In this document: in pieces, positions 14,168 through 23,176 of the stretch | How positions within the stretch are numbered: the first letter of the stretch is position 1 | Layout of the letters: the number at the start of each line of letters is the position of its first letter | NCBI GenBank assembly: GCA_900768795.1 | Contig: CAAGEH010000001.1 | Location: forward strand, 1 to 64,000 | Reading direction: 5' to 3' | Source: an uncultured Collinsella sp. | Lineage (GTDB): Bacteria > Actinomycetota > Coriobacteriia > Coriobacteriales > Coriobacteriaceae | Length of the DNA: 64,000 bases | The notes under the pieces: model-generated | Told to the model about the DNA's origin: nothing | The model's database searches: none | What the model saw: only the letters and a program-made list of their open reading frames with translations | Position numbers and translations under genes: made by a program

Positions 14168-14375
14168 CATGTGTGTCGTTTGGTGCTCGTGAGCGCTGTG
14201 TGCGGGTGCTGCGAGCGTTGTGTGCGGGCGGTGCGAGCGCCGTTTATGGACTGTTCTGCTGCTGAATCGCTGTTTCCCTGGCTTTTTAATGTGAAATGTT
14301 CCAGCACCGGTGCTTTCGCATCGCTTGGGTACGAGAGCTTTGATAGCTATTCATCTCACGGAGAGGAGAGGGACG

Positions 14376-15443
14376 ATGTGCACGGCGGTAAGGTATTTGG
14401 ACGCGGATGGGCATATGTACCTGGGGCGCAATCTTGACTGGGCGTTTGGCTACGGCGAGGTGCCGCGCGTCTGGCCTGCGGGCGCGCGTGTTCCGTACCA
14501 GTTTATGGACGATGCGCCGGCTGCGCACGCGGTTATCGGCATGTGCATCGACTATAAAGGTTACCCGATGTTTTTCGATTGCGGCAACGATGCGGGCCTT
14601 GCCGTTGCTGGCCTTAATTTTCCCGGGTATGCGGAGTTTCCAGCTGAGCCCAGAGCCGGAGCCACGAACGTTTGCGCTTTCGAATTTCCGTTTTGGATTG
14701 CGGCGAACTTCTCCTCTGTCGATGAGGTCGAGGCGGCGCTCGCAAATACGGTGATTGTCGGGAAATCTGCAGGTGAGGGGCTTGGCGTTTCGTATCTTCA
14801 TTGGATTGTGGGAGATTCTCAGCGTTGCATCGCGATCGAGCAGACCGCTGACGGCATGCATGTGTACGATGACCCGGTCGGCGTGCTCGCCAATCAGCCG
14901 ACCTTTGCGTGGCATATGGAGAACCTGCGTACGTATATCACTGCGAACAACGCGTTTCCACAGGCGGCAACGTGGGGAATCGCCGAGCTCGCGCCGTTTG
15001 GTGCGGGCGCCGGCATGCGCGGAATCCCCGGCGACTGCTACTCGCCCTCGCGTTTTGTGAAGGCGGCGTATCTCAACGCGAACTATCCTGTGAAGGCGGG
15101 GACTAAGGACAACGTGGCGCGTATGTTCCATACGCTCGGCAATGTTTCGATGGCCGAGGGCGCTGCGGCTATGGCTGACGGCAAGTTCGAGAAGACGATC
15201 TATACCGGTTGCTTCGAAGCGGAAACGGCCACGTATTTCTTCAACACGTATGATAATCCGACGATTTACTATGCAAGCATCTCAGATGCCCTGAATGCTG
15301 CGGGTGTTGTTGCCGTTGCTGGTGCCACTGGCGCTGCGGGTGCCACTGGCGCTGTGAGGTCTACGGATACCGCGGGTGCCGCTGCTGGTGCCACGGAGCT
15401 GATCACGCCTAAGCTTAAGCGCTTCGATCCCAGAACGGATTAA
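14376..15443 (+). CDS. Choloylglycine hydrolase family (bile salt hydrolase or penicillin acylase)
   Basis: ATG 14376 is chosen because GGAGAGGAGAGG precedes it and Cys2 must follow the removed Met as the N-terminal nucleophile (MCTAVRYLD). The catalytic set of Ntn-hydrolases is complete: Cys2, Arg18 and Asp21 (GRNLDW), Asn81 (GLNFPGYAEF), Asn173 (VLANQPTF) and Arg226 (SPSRFVKA). The enzyme removes glycine or taurine from bile salts, or cleaves penicillin V or acyl-homoserine lactone amides; motif reading cannot separate these. Length is 355, about 25-30 more than usual, because of an Ala/Gly-rich C-terminal repeat (VAGATGAAGATGA). It is a single gene followed closely by a nested hairpin element. 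Confidence 0.88.
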   Translation: MCTAVRYLDADGHMYLGRNLDWAFGYGEVPRVWPAGARVPYQFMDDAPAAHAVIGMCIDYKGYPMFFDCGNDAGLAVAGLNFPGYAEFPAEPRAGATNVCAFEFPFWIAANFSSVDEVEAALANTVIVGKSAGEGLGVSYLHWIVGDSQRCIAIEQTADGMHVYDDPVGVLANQPTFAWHMENLRTYITANNAFPQAATWGIAELAPFGAGAGMRGIPGDCYSPSRFVKAAYLNANYPVKAGTKDNVARMFHTLGNVSMAEGAAAMADGKFEKTIYTGCFEAETATYFFNTYDNPTIYYASISDALNAAGVVAVAGATGAAGATGAVRSTDTAGAAAGATELITPKLKRFDPRTD

Positions 15444-15446
15444 ATC

Positions 15447-15558
15447 CTCCCTACCGTTTCCCTGACTTTTTAACAGTACAACTTGATCTATCGATGCGGC
15501 TACCTGTGATTTTGTCAGGTAGCCGTCTTAGTAAGTCAGGGAAACGCTGAGGAGAGGG
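15447..15558. repeat. Nested inverted-repeat element, copy A
   Basis: Outer arms CGTTTCCCTGACTT (15455-15468) and AAGTCAGGGAAACG (15533-15546) pair perfectly. An inner hairpin pairs CGGCTACCTG (15497-15506) with CAGGTAGCCG (15516-15525). The outer arms with their CCTCCCTAC flank recur at 59623-59807 around a different inner hairpin. It starts four bases after the hydrolase stop. It could be a transcription terminator, a structured RNA or a small non-autonomous element. Confidence 0.75.
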
Positions 15559-15971
15559 GTGTGGCTGTGGGATGGGCGGCGATAGCGGCAAAAATCGCCT
15601 TAAAAATTGCGGAAACGGGATTGCGGCTACCAAATTGCGGCAAGAAAATTGTGGCAACAACGGGGAAGAATGCGGTCTCGATTACATTCGGATTGCGTGC
15701 GCGGTAAAATAACACATGTTGTTTTGTTAACAAGTATACATCTGAGGCGAGATGTTTGAGTGTTTTCGGAACGATGTCCGAATGATGACCGGCAAACACC
15801 CGACCAGCATTCGGTGATTGTTACGACAAGGATGATGTCCGAGCAATGCCCAAAGCAGCGTCCGGCAAACGCCGGGTCAAGCCTGGGCATCGCCAGGACA
15901 GCGTCCGGCAAACCGCTATGCAACGTGGAGCACTCGAACATCGCTTGCCTCAAATACAACAGAGGGGGACT
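15559..15971. other. Gene-free stretch with degenerate repeats
   Basis: No gene is seen. Imperfect AAATTGCGG units lie at 15597-15655, and units containing GCGTCCGGCAAAC lie at about 15770-15925. This includes the upstream region of the dehydratase-type operon, but no convincing promoter was picked out. Confidence 0.45.
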
Positions 15972-16979
15972 ATGGGCGTTCACACCCGCATCGCTCGTGC
16001 ACCGTATGCCGACATCCGAGCGGTGGGCATCCCGCGCGCACTGCTGTACTACCGGTATGGTGCATTTTGGAAGGCATTTTTCGAGGCGATTGGCCGCAAG
16101 GTCGTCGTAAGCGAGCCTTCCAATCTCGCTATTTTTGAGGAGGGGCAGGAGGCTTCGGTCGACGAGACATGTTTGGTCGCTAAGCTCTATCTGGGTCACG
16201 TACTCGAGCTGCTCGACCGCGAAGATGCGCCCGATGCCATCTACGTGTCCGGGATCGCAAACGAGGGCCGTTGGCACACCTATTGCACCAAATTCCAAGC
16301 GCTGCCCGACGTCGTTTCCAACGCGCTTTACGAGCGAAACCCGCGCATCATTTCGACGTTCGTTGAAGAGCAGGAAAGCGGCGTCACCGCCGAGAAGACC
16401 TACGTGGAGTTCGCGCTCAAGTTCGGCGTGTCCAAAAAAGAGGCGAAGGCTGCCTGGAAAACCGCCCTCAAGGCGCAACAGGCCCACGACGGCGTGCTTG
16501 CCCGCGCGCAGGAAAACCTCGTGACCGCGCAGGCGAAGCTTCCGGAGGACAAGCGCCCTATCACCATCCTCGTCGCGGCACATCCTTATGTGCTGCACGA
16601 CCCGTTTGTGGGTGGCCCGGTCATCGATGCGCTGCGCCGCGCCGGCGTGACCGTGCTCTTCTCCAACGAGACGGACCACAAGACGGCATACAAGAAGAGC
16701 TATGAGTTCTCCTCCTCGATGCCCTGGGTCGTCAACCGCGAAATCGTGGGGTCGGTGCTCTCGCTGTTCGACCACGTGGACGGTATCGTGCTCATGAGCG
16801 CGTATCCGTGCGGCCCCGATTCCATGACTGACGACGCCATCTCGCGCCGTATTCACGGCAAGCCGCTTCTGATGCTCACCGTCGATGCACAGTCGGGCAC
16901 GGCGGGCGTCGAGACGCGCATTGAGAGCTTTGTCGATATTCTTACCTATCAAAAACGAGGAGGCTACCTGCATGAATAG
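15972..16979 (+). CDS. CoA-dehydratase-associated protein, DUF2229 type
   Basis: 335 residues from ATG 15972. The start RAVGIPRALLYYRYGAFWKA is the signature of DUF2229, the domain linked to 2-hydroxyacyl-CoA dehydratase activases. AYPCGPDSMTDD near residue 277 holds a conserved cysteine that may bind an iron-sulfur cluster, and LLMLTVDAQSGTAGVETRIE closes the fold. In many bacteria this domain is part of one giant protein with the activase; here it is a separate gene. The end overlaps the next start by 8 bp. Confidence 0.75.
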   Translation: MGVHTRIARAPYADIRAVGIPRALLYYRYGAFWKAFFEAIGRKVVVSEPSNLAIFEEGQEASVDETCLVAKLYLGHVLELLDREDAPDAIYVSGIANEGRWHTYCTKFQALPDVVSNALYERNPRIISTFVEEQESGVTAEKTYVEFALKFGVSKKEAKAAWKTALKAQQAHDGVLARAQENLVTAQAKLPEDKRPITILVAAHPYVLHDPFVGGPVIDALRRAGVTVLFSNETDHKTAYKKSYEFSSSMPWVVNREIVGSVLSLFDHVDGIVLMSAYPCGPDSMTDDAISRRIHGKPLLMLTVDAQSGTAGVETRIESFVDILTYQKRGGYLHE

Positions 16980-18237
16980 CACTGACGAGCGCACGCGCGT
17001 GCCTCTGGAGCCACCCGCTGGCCGCGACGATACGTTCCGTCGTCAGGCGGGCGATGAGCCGCAGGGCACGCGCACCTCGATTCACGAGGGCAAACCCACC
17101 TCGATTCTTGCCGGTGGCGCCAAGGACACGTTCAAGCGCGCTCGCAAACGCGCCAAGGACAAGCGCCATAGCCCCCGTCGAATCGGCTTTTTCAGGTACA
17201 GTTATTATGAGCCCGCGTTTCGTTATTTTTCAGAGCAGGTGCTCAATGCCGAGTTCGTCACGTTGCCGCCCGCCACGCGCCGAACGGTTGAAATCGGCGA
17301 TGCAAATTCCAGCGACTTCGTCTGTGCCCCGTTCAAACGCGTCTTGGGCGATTTCACCGAGGCGCTCGATGCGGGTGCCGACGTCCTCGTGATGGTGACC
17401 GGCTTCTGCCGCCTCACCTATTACGGCGAGTTGCAGGAAATGATTCTGCATGACATGGGCTACGACAATTTCACGATGCTCAACTTCTCGGATGTTGCGG
17501 GCAAATCACTCACGGATTACGTCAAGTTCTGCAAAAAGGTCGTGAACCCCGACCTCTCCGTTACTTCCGCCGCGGCAGCGCTCGTGGGGTGCTACAAGAT
17601 GGTCGAGCACCTCGATGAGTTCATGGCGTACTACTACGAAAACGCTGCGTTCGAGGTGCGCCACGGTTCGTTCGAGCGCGTGCGTAAAGCGTTTATGCGC
17701 GCCATGGACATGGCGGAGAACACGCAAGATGTCGATCGCGGGTTCAAACAGCATATAGCGGCACTCAAGGCGCTCGAACTGAACAAACCCGCAAATCCGG
17801 TGCGCGTGGGAATCACGGGCGACTACTTTACCGCCGCGGACGACGATTCGAACATGGGGGTTGTCCAGAAGCTTATCGATATGGGCGTATCGGTATCGTG
17901 CGATATGACGATTACCGACCGCAACCTCCACTACAGCGAGTCCGCACTGCGTAAGCAGGTTGACGAGTACGTCGAGCACGATATGGGCCCGACCTCCTCG
18001 TTTAACATCGCTGCCGCCAAGCGTTATGCCCAGGAGGGCTTCGACGGCGTCATCCACATGAAGGCCGCGGGCTGCACGCCCGAGATCGACGTGATGCCCG
18101 TGCTTCAGCGCCTTTCGCGCGACTACAAGATGCCGGTGCTTTTCCTCACGTTTGACTCGCAGACGTCCGACACCGGATTGATGACGCGTCTCGAGGCGTT
18201 CTACGACATGATTTCTATGCGAAAGGAGCGTGGCTAA
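16972..18237 (+). CDS. 2-hydroxyacyl-CoA dehydratase-like subunit (HgdB/DUF2229-related)
   Basis: ATG 16972 is used because ACGAGGAGG precedes it; 421 residues. After a disordered basic N-terminus of about 60 residues, RRIGFFRYSYYEPAFRYFSE begins the dehydratase-type fold. Cysteines in SSDFVCAPFKR and MVTGFCRLTYYGELQEM are candidates for cluster binding, and FLTFDSQTSDTGLMTRLEAF is the C-terminal family motif. Such proteins work with a low-potential electron from the activase encoded next. The substrate here is unknown. Three-base gap to the activase gene. Confidence 0.75.
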   Translation: MNSTDERTRVPLEPPAGRDDTFRRQAGDEPQGTRTSIHEGKPTSILAGGAKDTFKRARKRAKDKRHSPRRIGFFRYSYYEPAFRYFSEQVLNAEFVTLPPATRRTVEIGDANSSDFVCAPFKRVLGDFTEALDAGADVLVMVTGFCRLTYYGELQEMILHDMGYDNFTMLNFSDVAGKSLTDYVKFCKKVVNPDLSVTSAAAALVGCYKMVEHLDEFMAYYYENAAFEVRHGSFERVRKAFMRAMDMAENTQDVDRGFKQHIAALKALELNKPANPVRVGITGDYFTAADDDSNMGVVQKLIDMGVSVSCDMTITDRNLHYSESALRKQVDEYVEHDMGPTSSFNIAAAKRYAQEGFDGVIHMKAAGCTPEIDVMPVLQRLSRDYKMPVLFLTFDSQTSDTGLMTRLEAFYDMISMRKERG

Positions 18238-18240
18238 GCT

Positions 18241-19239
18241 ATGGCCGCTTCTACCTATAAAAATGCCTTTTTGGGCGTGGATACCGGTTCCATCTCGACC
18301 AAAGGCGTGATCATCGATGCGAAGGGCGACATCCTTGCGCGCTCGTACCTGTGGACCGAGGGAGACCCGGTCAACGCCGCGCGCCGCGTGGTCGATGAGC
18401 TGCGCAGCCAGATCGATGAGAACGAGTATCAGGTCGTCGCCGTGGGCACTACGGGTTCGGCGCGCCGTCTGGTGGGCGCCATGCTCGGTGCTCAGGTCGT
18501 CAAGAACGAGATTACCGCTCATGCCGTGGGCACCACGTTCTTGCACCCCGACGTCCGCACAATTCTCGAGATCGGAGGGCAGGACTCCAAGATCATCTTG
18601 GTGGAGAACGGGGTCGCGGTCGATTACGCCATGAACACGCTGTGCGCTGCGGGCACGGGCTCGTTTTTGAGCAGCCAGGCGCATCGTCTGGGCGTACGCG
18701 TGGAGGACTTTGGGGACATCGCCGCCACGAGCAAGCACCGTGCGAACATCGCGGCGCGCTGTACCGTCTTTGCCGAGAGCGACCTCGTGCACAAGCTGCA
18801 GGTCGGATACTCCAAGGAAGACGTTATCGCCGGCCTTTGCTGGGCGGTCGCGTCCAACTACCTCAACAACGTGGGCAAGGGCAAGAAAATCGCGAGCCCC
18901 GTGGTGTTCCAGGGCGGCGTTTCCAAGAACTCCGGCGTGGTACGCGCGTTTGAGAAGCAGCTCGGTTGCGAGGTACGCGTCGACCCCGATGGACATCTAA
19001 TGGGCGCTTTCGGTGCCGCGCTTCTGGCTATCGACACGCCCAACGACCAACGCCATCCCTTTGCATTCGATGTGGATGACTTTGAGTTCAAGACGCGCGA
19101 GGTCGTGTGCGGCCATTGCGCCAACCACTGCGAGGTCGTATGCGTCTACCGTGACGAGGATCTCATCGATTCGTGGGGCAATCGTTGCGACCGCGGTGCG
19201 ATTCGCCCGCATACAGCAAAGAAGGTCGCGGCGAAGTAG
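18241..19239 (+). CDS. 2-hydroxyacyl-CoA dehydratase activase (HgdC/BadF type ATPase)
   Basis: 332 residues with an ASKHA ATPase fold. Phosphate-1 loop: FLGVDTGSISTKGVIID. Activase core: TILEIGGQDSKII. Cluster cysteine: NTLCAAGTGSFLSSQAHRLG. Adenosine motif: VFQGGVSKNSGVVRAFEK. The extra C-terminal segment GHCANHCEVVCVY has three cysteines. The enzyme uses ATP to send an electron to the dehydratase component. Third and last gene of the operon, followed by a terminator at 19339. Oxygen sensitivity of this family fits the anaerobic context. Confidence 0.88.
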   Translation: MAASTYKNAFLGVDTGSISTKGVIIDAKGDILARSYLWTEGDPVNAARRVVDELRSQIDENEYQVVAVGTTGSARRLVGAMLGAQVVKNEITAHAVGTTFLHPDVRTILEIGGQDSKIILVENGVAVDYAMNTLCAAGTGSFLSSQAHRLGVRVEDFGDIAATSKHRANIAARCTVFAESDLVHKLQVGYSKEDVIAGLCWAVASNYLNNVGKGKKIASPVVFQGGVSKNSGVVRAFEKQLGCEVRVDPDGHLMGAFGAALLAIDTPNDQRHPFAFDVDDFEFKTREVVCGHCANHCEVVCVYRDEDLIDSWGNRCDRGAIRPHTAKKVAAK

Positions 19240-19338
19240 CTGGTAAGCCAAGCAGGCGGCGGGAACAACTGACGGCGATGGGGCATCGCCCCGTCTCCGT
19301 CAAGCCCACGAGCGCATTGCCGACACAAAACTAAACGA

Positions 19339-19383
19339 AAAAACCGGTCTCCCCAGGTCAAACCTGCGGGAAACCGGTTTTTT
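19339..19383. terminator. Bidirectional terminator between the activase operon and metG
   Basis: AAAACCGGT and ACCGGTTTTTT pair around an inner CCCCAGGT/ACCTGCGGG stem. It can serve both convergent genes. Confidence 0.8.
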
Positions 19384-19491
19384 CATGCGCCGCGTATTGA
19401 GCCGCAGCACTCAGACTCATGCCTTCACTCAGACTCATGCCTTGGGTAAATCACTTAACAGTCCAGATATCGAGCAACGAGTCACATCGGT

Positions 19492-21642
19492 CTAGAACTG
19501 GCTCTCGTGCTTGGCGAAGAAGTCGAAGCGCGGCGGAAGAGCTTTGACCTCGTGCGTGCCGGGCTTCTCGCCGAGCGCCTCGATAAACTCATCGGTCGAC
19601 TTGAAGATGTTGTCCCAGCTGAAGAACGCGAGCGGGTCGACATCAAAGTACTCGCAGATGAGCTCGCAACCAGCGGGAACGATACCGTGCATGAGCACGG
19701 TCGCCACGCGAAGCTCGTGGAACGCATCGACAAGCGCCTGCGTCATAGCGACATCGCCATCCGTCCCCTCGAGCTTCTTGGCGGTCTTTGAGGCATCCGA
19801 CCAACGCTTGTTGGCTAAGCGTAGCAGCTTGTCGCAGACGGCGAGCGCATGGTGCGTCTCGAACTTGAACATGACCTGCTCGAACTCGAGGGCGGCCTGC
19901 TCGCACTCATCGGTAACGGCAGGGGAGGGCACGCCTGCAGGAATGCAGCCCGTACGATAACTCGCCTCGTCGCCGTCCTTTTTGGCGACACCGTAGAAGC
20001 AGCTGCGCGCGAGGCGGTTGAACACGCCGGTGAGCAGGGCGCTCTCCTTGAGGGCGGGGTCGATCACGCGCTTGTCGTCGCAGGCGCGGACCTCGTTGCC
20101 GTCTTTGTCCTTGCCGGTCACGCGCGTGTCGTACGCTTTGGGGCTAAAGCTCACGGGCTTTTCGGACAGGCCAAGGCTGATCCAGTGCGCACGCATTTGC
20201 TCGGCGGTGTAGTGGTTGAGCAGATCGTCCGCGGGCGGCGGAGGGGTCTGCGAGCTCGAGCTGGCCTTCTTGCCCATATAGAGCAGGTGATAGTTGGCGC
20301 TTACGGTGGACTGGCGCAGGCCCCAATCGAGCGCCTCCCACATCGCGGTCTGGGCGATGCAGTAGAAGTAGATGTTGTCCTGGCCGATGAACTGATAGAT
20401 CTCGGCGTCGGGCGAGCACCACCAGTCGTGCCAGTCGAGCGAGCCGTGAGCGTATGCGGGCACGGGGACCTGTGTGGAGTCGGCGGCGGGCTCGCCCATG
20501 AGGGCGGCGTCCTCGGCGGCGACACCGTCGTGCACGCCTCCACGCTTGGCGTCGCGCGCGAGTACGGTGCGCGTGTAGCTGATGGGCGCCCAGAGGCTCT
20601 CTGGCCAGCACCAGCAGGTGACGTCTTTAACGCCATCGACTTCGGGGACGGGAACGCCCCAGGTGATATTTCCCGTGATGCGGAACGGTACGAGCGCCTT
20701 GCCGGAACGGAAGCGAACGCCTCCGCTGGCGAGGGGCGCATGCGCCGCGTCGCGCTCCCTCCAGCTGGGGAACGTCACGGTGAAGCTCGATTTGTTGCCC
20801 TCCGGTTCGGTCACGGTGTGCTCGGGCAGCTGGTCCTCGATGGCGTCGAACGCATCTCGGAACTTATTCTGGATATAGAGCTGGGCGGGGAGCAGCCATT
20901 CGTCCATGGTCTTGGAGACCACGGAGCGCACCTGCGGGTTTTTGGCGAGCTTGGCGGTGTAGCTCTTCATGAAGTCGAGATAAGCCGGCAGGTCGAAGTA
21001 GAGGTTGTCGACCGGGCGGAGCTCGGGCACCTCGCCGGTGAGCTGGCTCTTGGGTGCGATGAGCTCCTCGGGCTCGAACTGATGGCCGAGGTCGCACTCG
21101 TCGGCATATGCCTTCTCGGACTTGCAGCCCTGGATGGGGCAGCGGCCTATAACCTGACGGCCGTTGAGGAATGTGCCCGCCTTTGCATCGTAGAACTGCA
21201 GCGTGGAGCGCTTGGAGAGCGAGCCCTTCTCGTGCAGGCGGTCGATGACCTCGGCGGTCATCTTGTTATGGATGGGTGCCGCGGGCTCGAGGCCGGAGCC
21301 GCCGTAGATGTCGCAGCTGATCTCGTAGTTGTTGAGGGTCGCTGCCTGACGGCTGTGGTTGGACTCGACATATTCCTCGATGGTCTTGGTGTATCCCCCG
21401 TTTTCGCGCAGTTTGCGGTAGCTCTCCATGATGGGGGAGCCGTAGCAGTCGGTGCCCGAGGTGAAGATCACGTTCTCGCGTCCGATGCGGTCGCGCAGGA
21501 AGCGCGCGTAGAAATCGGCGGGAACAAACACGCCGCCCACGTGACCGAAGTGCAGGCCCTTGTTGCCGTACGGCTCACCGGCGGTGACAATGGCGCGTTT
21601 GGGCCAGCTGGGGCGTTCGTCCATGGAATAGTGTTTAGCCAT
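19492..21642 (-). CDS. metG: Methionyl-tRNA synthetase
   Basis: 716 residues. Class I motif one is LHFGHVGG near residue 30. A zinc knob is seen in CPIQGCKSEKAYADECDLGH near 165. The catalytic core and anticodon domain follow (WGVPVPEVDG, QFIGQDNIYFYCIAQTAMWE). The KMSKS site is unusual: after YHLLYMGKKA the sequence is SSSSQTPPPP rather than KMSKS. Usual bacterial MetRS is 500-680 residues, so this one is long. It charges tRNA-Met and is expected to be essential unless a second copy exists elsewhere. Single gene, convergent with the activase operon. Confidence 0.85.
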   Translation of the reverse strand: MAKHYSMDERPSWPKRAIVTAGEPYGNKGLHFGHVGGVFVPADFYARFLRDRIGRENVIFTSGTDCYGSPIMESYRKLRENGGYTKTIEEYVESNHSRQAATLNNYEISCDIYGGSGLEPAAPIHNKMTAEVIDRLHEKGSLSKRSTLQFYDAKAGTFLNGRQVIGRCPIQGCKSEKAYADECDLGHQFEPEELIAPKSQLTGEVPELRPVDNLYFDLPAYLDFMKSYTAKLAKNPQVRSVVSKTMDEWLLPAQLYIQNKFRDAFDAIEDQLPEHTVTEPEGNKSSFTVTFPSWRERDAAHAPLASGGVRFRSGKALVPFRITGNITWGVPVPEVDGVKDVTCWCWPESLWAPISYTRTVLARDAKRGGVHDGVAAEDAALMGEPAADSTQVPVPAYAHGSLDWHDWWCSPDAEIYQFIGQDNIYFYCIAQTAMWEALDWGLRQSTVSANYHLLYMGKKASSSSQTPPPPADDLLNHYTAEQMRAHWISLGLSEKPVSFSPKAYDTRVTGKDKDGNEVRACDDKRVIDPALKESALLTGVFNRLARSCFYGVAKKDGDEASYRTGCIPAGVPSPAVTDECEQAALEFEQVMFKFETHHALAVCDKLLRLANKRWSDASKTAKKLEGTDGDVAMTQALVDAFHELRVATVLMHGIVPAGCELICEYFDVDPLAFFSWDNIFKSTDEFIEALGEKPGTHEVKALPPRFDFFAKHESQF

Positions 21643-21780
21643 ATAGTTCCCTCTGCTTACATGTGGTGCTGTCGGCGCGTGCGCATACTCATGCGGGCGG
21701 ACCGGCCGTTTATGCGTAATTGCTCGATATTATCGCACATGGTTTATACGATGCGCGTGCGGACGTGTATGCTGAATCGC

Positions 21781-22431
21781 ATGAAAGAGATTTCCAACAT
21801 ACATGCATTCGAGGACGAACGGTTCCTTCACGCGTGTGTCACGTGGGGCCTTATCGTGGTCGTGCTCTTCGCTGCCTGCGCGGTACCTCTGTTTATGCTG
21901 GTTGGAGGGCCTGCCGACCTCGACGCGTCGCTTGATTCCGGGCTGGCGGCGGTTTTCTGCTGGGTGATCGGCGCCGTCGTGGTTTCGTGTGCCTCGTTCG
22001 CCGTGCACGAGCTTGTTCACGCACTGTTTTTCAAGCTGTTCGCTCCCGCGGGCGCGCGCGTGACCTTTGGCGCGCATCTTGAGACGGCGATGATTTACGC
22101 ATGCGCCGAGGGTATCGTGTATTCGCGTTTCCAGTACCTTGTCGTCTGCCTCGCGCCGACGGTCGCTCTCACGATCCTTTTCGTGCTCGGTGGCGTGTTC
22201 GCGGGGCTTCCGCTCCTGTGCTATCTCGCGTGCGGCGTGCATCTTTCGGGCTGCACGGGAGACTGGTATTACGTATGGACGATTCTACGCGATCGCCACA
22301 TCCTGGCATGCAAGGACACCGCGTACGGTGTGAGCTTTTTCGGCGCGGACGAGAGCGATGGCCCCGATGGCTTCCGCCGTCGTGCGAATGACGATGCCGC
22401 TGCAGATGACGAGGGAGGCGAGCGCCCGTGA
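21781..22431 (+). CDS. DUF3267-type integral membrane metalloprotease-like protein
   Basis: 216 residues from ATG 21781; in-frame ATGs at 21751 and 21769 are alternatives and none has a strong ribosome site. Four or five membrane helices. HELVHALFF near residue 82 is an HExxH zinc motif inside a membrane segment, as in DUF3267 and site-2-protease-like families. A TATTAT box lies near 21727. The stop overlaps the queH start by 4 bp. Substrate unknown. Confidence 0.7.
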   Translation: MKEISNIHAFEDERFLHACVTWGLIVVVLFAACAVPLFMLVGGPADLDASLDSGLAAVFCWVIGAVVVSCASFAVHELVHALFFKLFAPAGARVTFGAHLETAMIYACAEGIVYSRFQYLVVCLAPTVALTILFVLGGVFAGLPLLCYLACGVHLSGCTGDWYYVWTILRDRHILACKDTAYGVSFFGADESDGPDGFRRRANDDAAADDEGGERP

Positions 22432-23024
22432 CCCCGCTACTGCTGCATGCATGCTGCGCTCCGTGCTCGCTCGAACCGGTGCGCCTGCTTCGCGAGGAAG
22501 GGTTCGAGCCCACCATCTGTTGGACCAATCCCAATATCCAGCCCGCAGAGGAGCATGACCGTAGGCTTTGCGAGTTGCGCCGCTACTGCGCGGATGCCGG
22601 TATAGAGCTGATTGAAGCCGCGGAGGACTACGATTTGTGGGAGCGTGCCGTGGCGCCCGTCGGCGCGCTCGATCGCGAGCGCCGTTGCCGTGCCTGCTAC
22701 GGTTTGCGGCTTGCGGAGGCGTGCCGCGTTGCCCGCGAGCGCGGGTTTTCCCATATCGCCACGACGCTCGCCGTATCTCCGTACCAGCTGTTCGAGACAT
22801 GCAACGATGTGCTTGAGTGCCTCGCCGCAGCCCAGGGGCTCACTGCGGTGATTCGCGACTTCAGACCGTACTATCCCGAGGCGACGCGACGCAGTCGTGA
22901 GCTGGGGATGTACCGGCAGAATTATTGCGGCTGCCGGTTTTCCGCTGCCGAGGCCGCGCTCGACCGTGCGCGCATCCGCGACGAGCGCAAGGCTGAAAAG
23001 CAGGCGCCCCGCATCGAAAAGTAG
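22428..23024 (+). CDS. queH: Epoxyqueuosine reductase QueH
   Basis: 198 residues from GTG 22428. The QueH cysteine motifs are present: LLHACCAPCS at residue 5, RRCRACYGLRL near 86, and GMYRQNYCGCRFS near 160. QueH reduces epoxyqueuosine to queuosine in tRNA using an iron-sulfur site, the non-cobalamin alternative to QueG. The gene is coupled to the DUF3267 gene by a 4-bp overlap. queA (24998) and tgt (38961) in this window supply the earlier steps. Confidence 0.9.
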   Translation: MTPLLLHACCAPCSLEPVRLLREEGFEPTICWTNPNIQPAEEHDRRLCELRRYCADAGIELIEAAEDYDLWERAVAPVGALDRERRCRACYGLRLAEACRVARERGFSHIATTLAVSPYQLFETCNDVLECLAAAQGLTAVIRDFRPYYPEATRRSRELGMYRQNYCGCRFSAAEAALDRARIRDERKAEKQAPRIEK

Positions 23025-23176
23025 GCGCTGCTGTGGCGTCTGCCGTGACGCATTGCGCGGACGGAGGCGGCGATTGCCGTCGCCCGTGCAAACCGCCGGC
23101 TGATTCTGAGCGGCGCGGGGCTCGGAGCGCACGCGACCGGCATCTCGTATAGCTTTACGGAATATGAAAGGAAACC

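Noticed and set aside
15627..16994. 455-residue minus-strand frame
   Set aside because: Shadow of the DUF2229 gene, whose family motifs are unambiguous on the plus strand.
19849..22431. 860-residue plus-strand frame over metG
   Set aside because: It is the antisense of metG in GC-rich codons; only its last 216 residues (from 21781) are the real DUF3267 gene.
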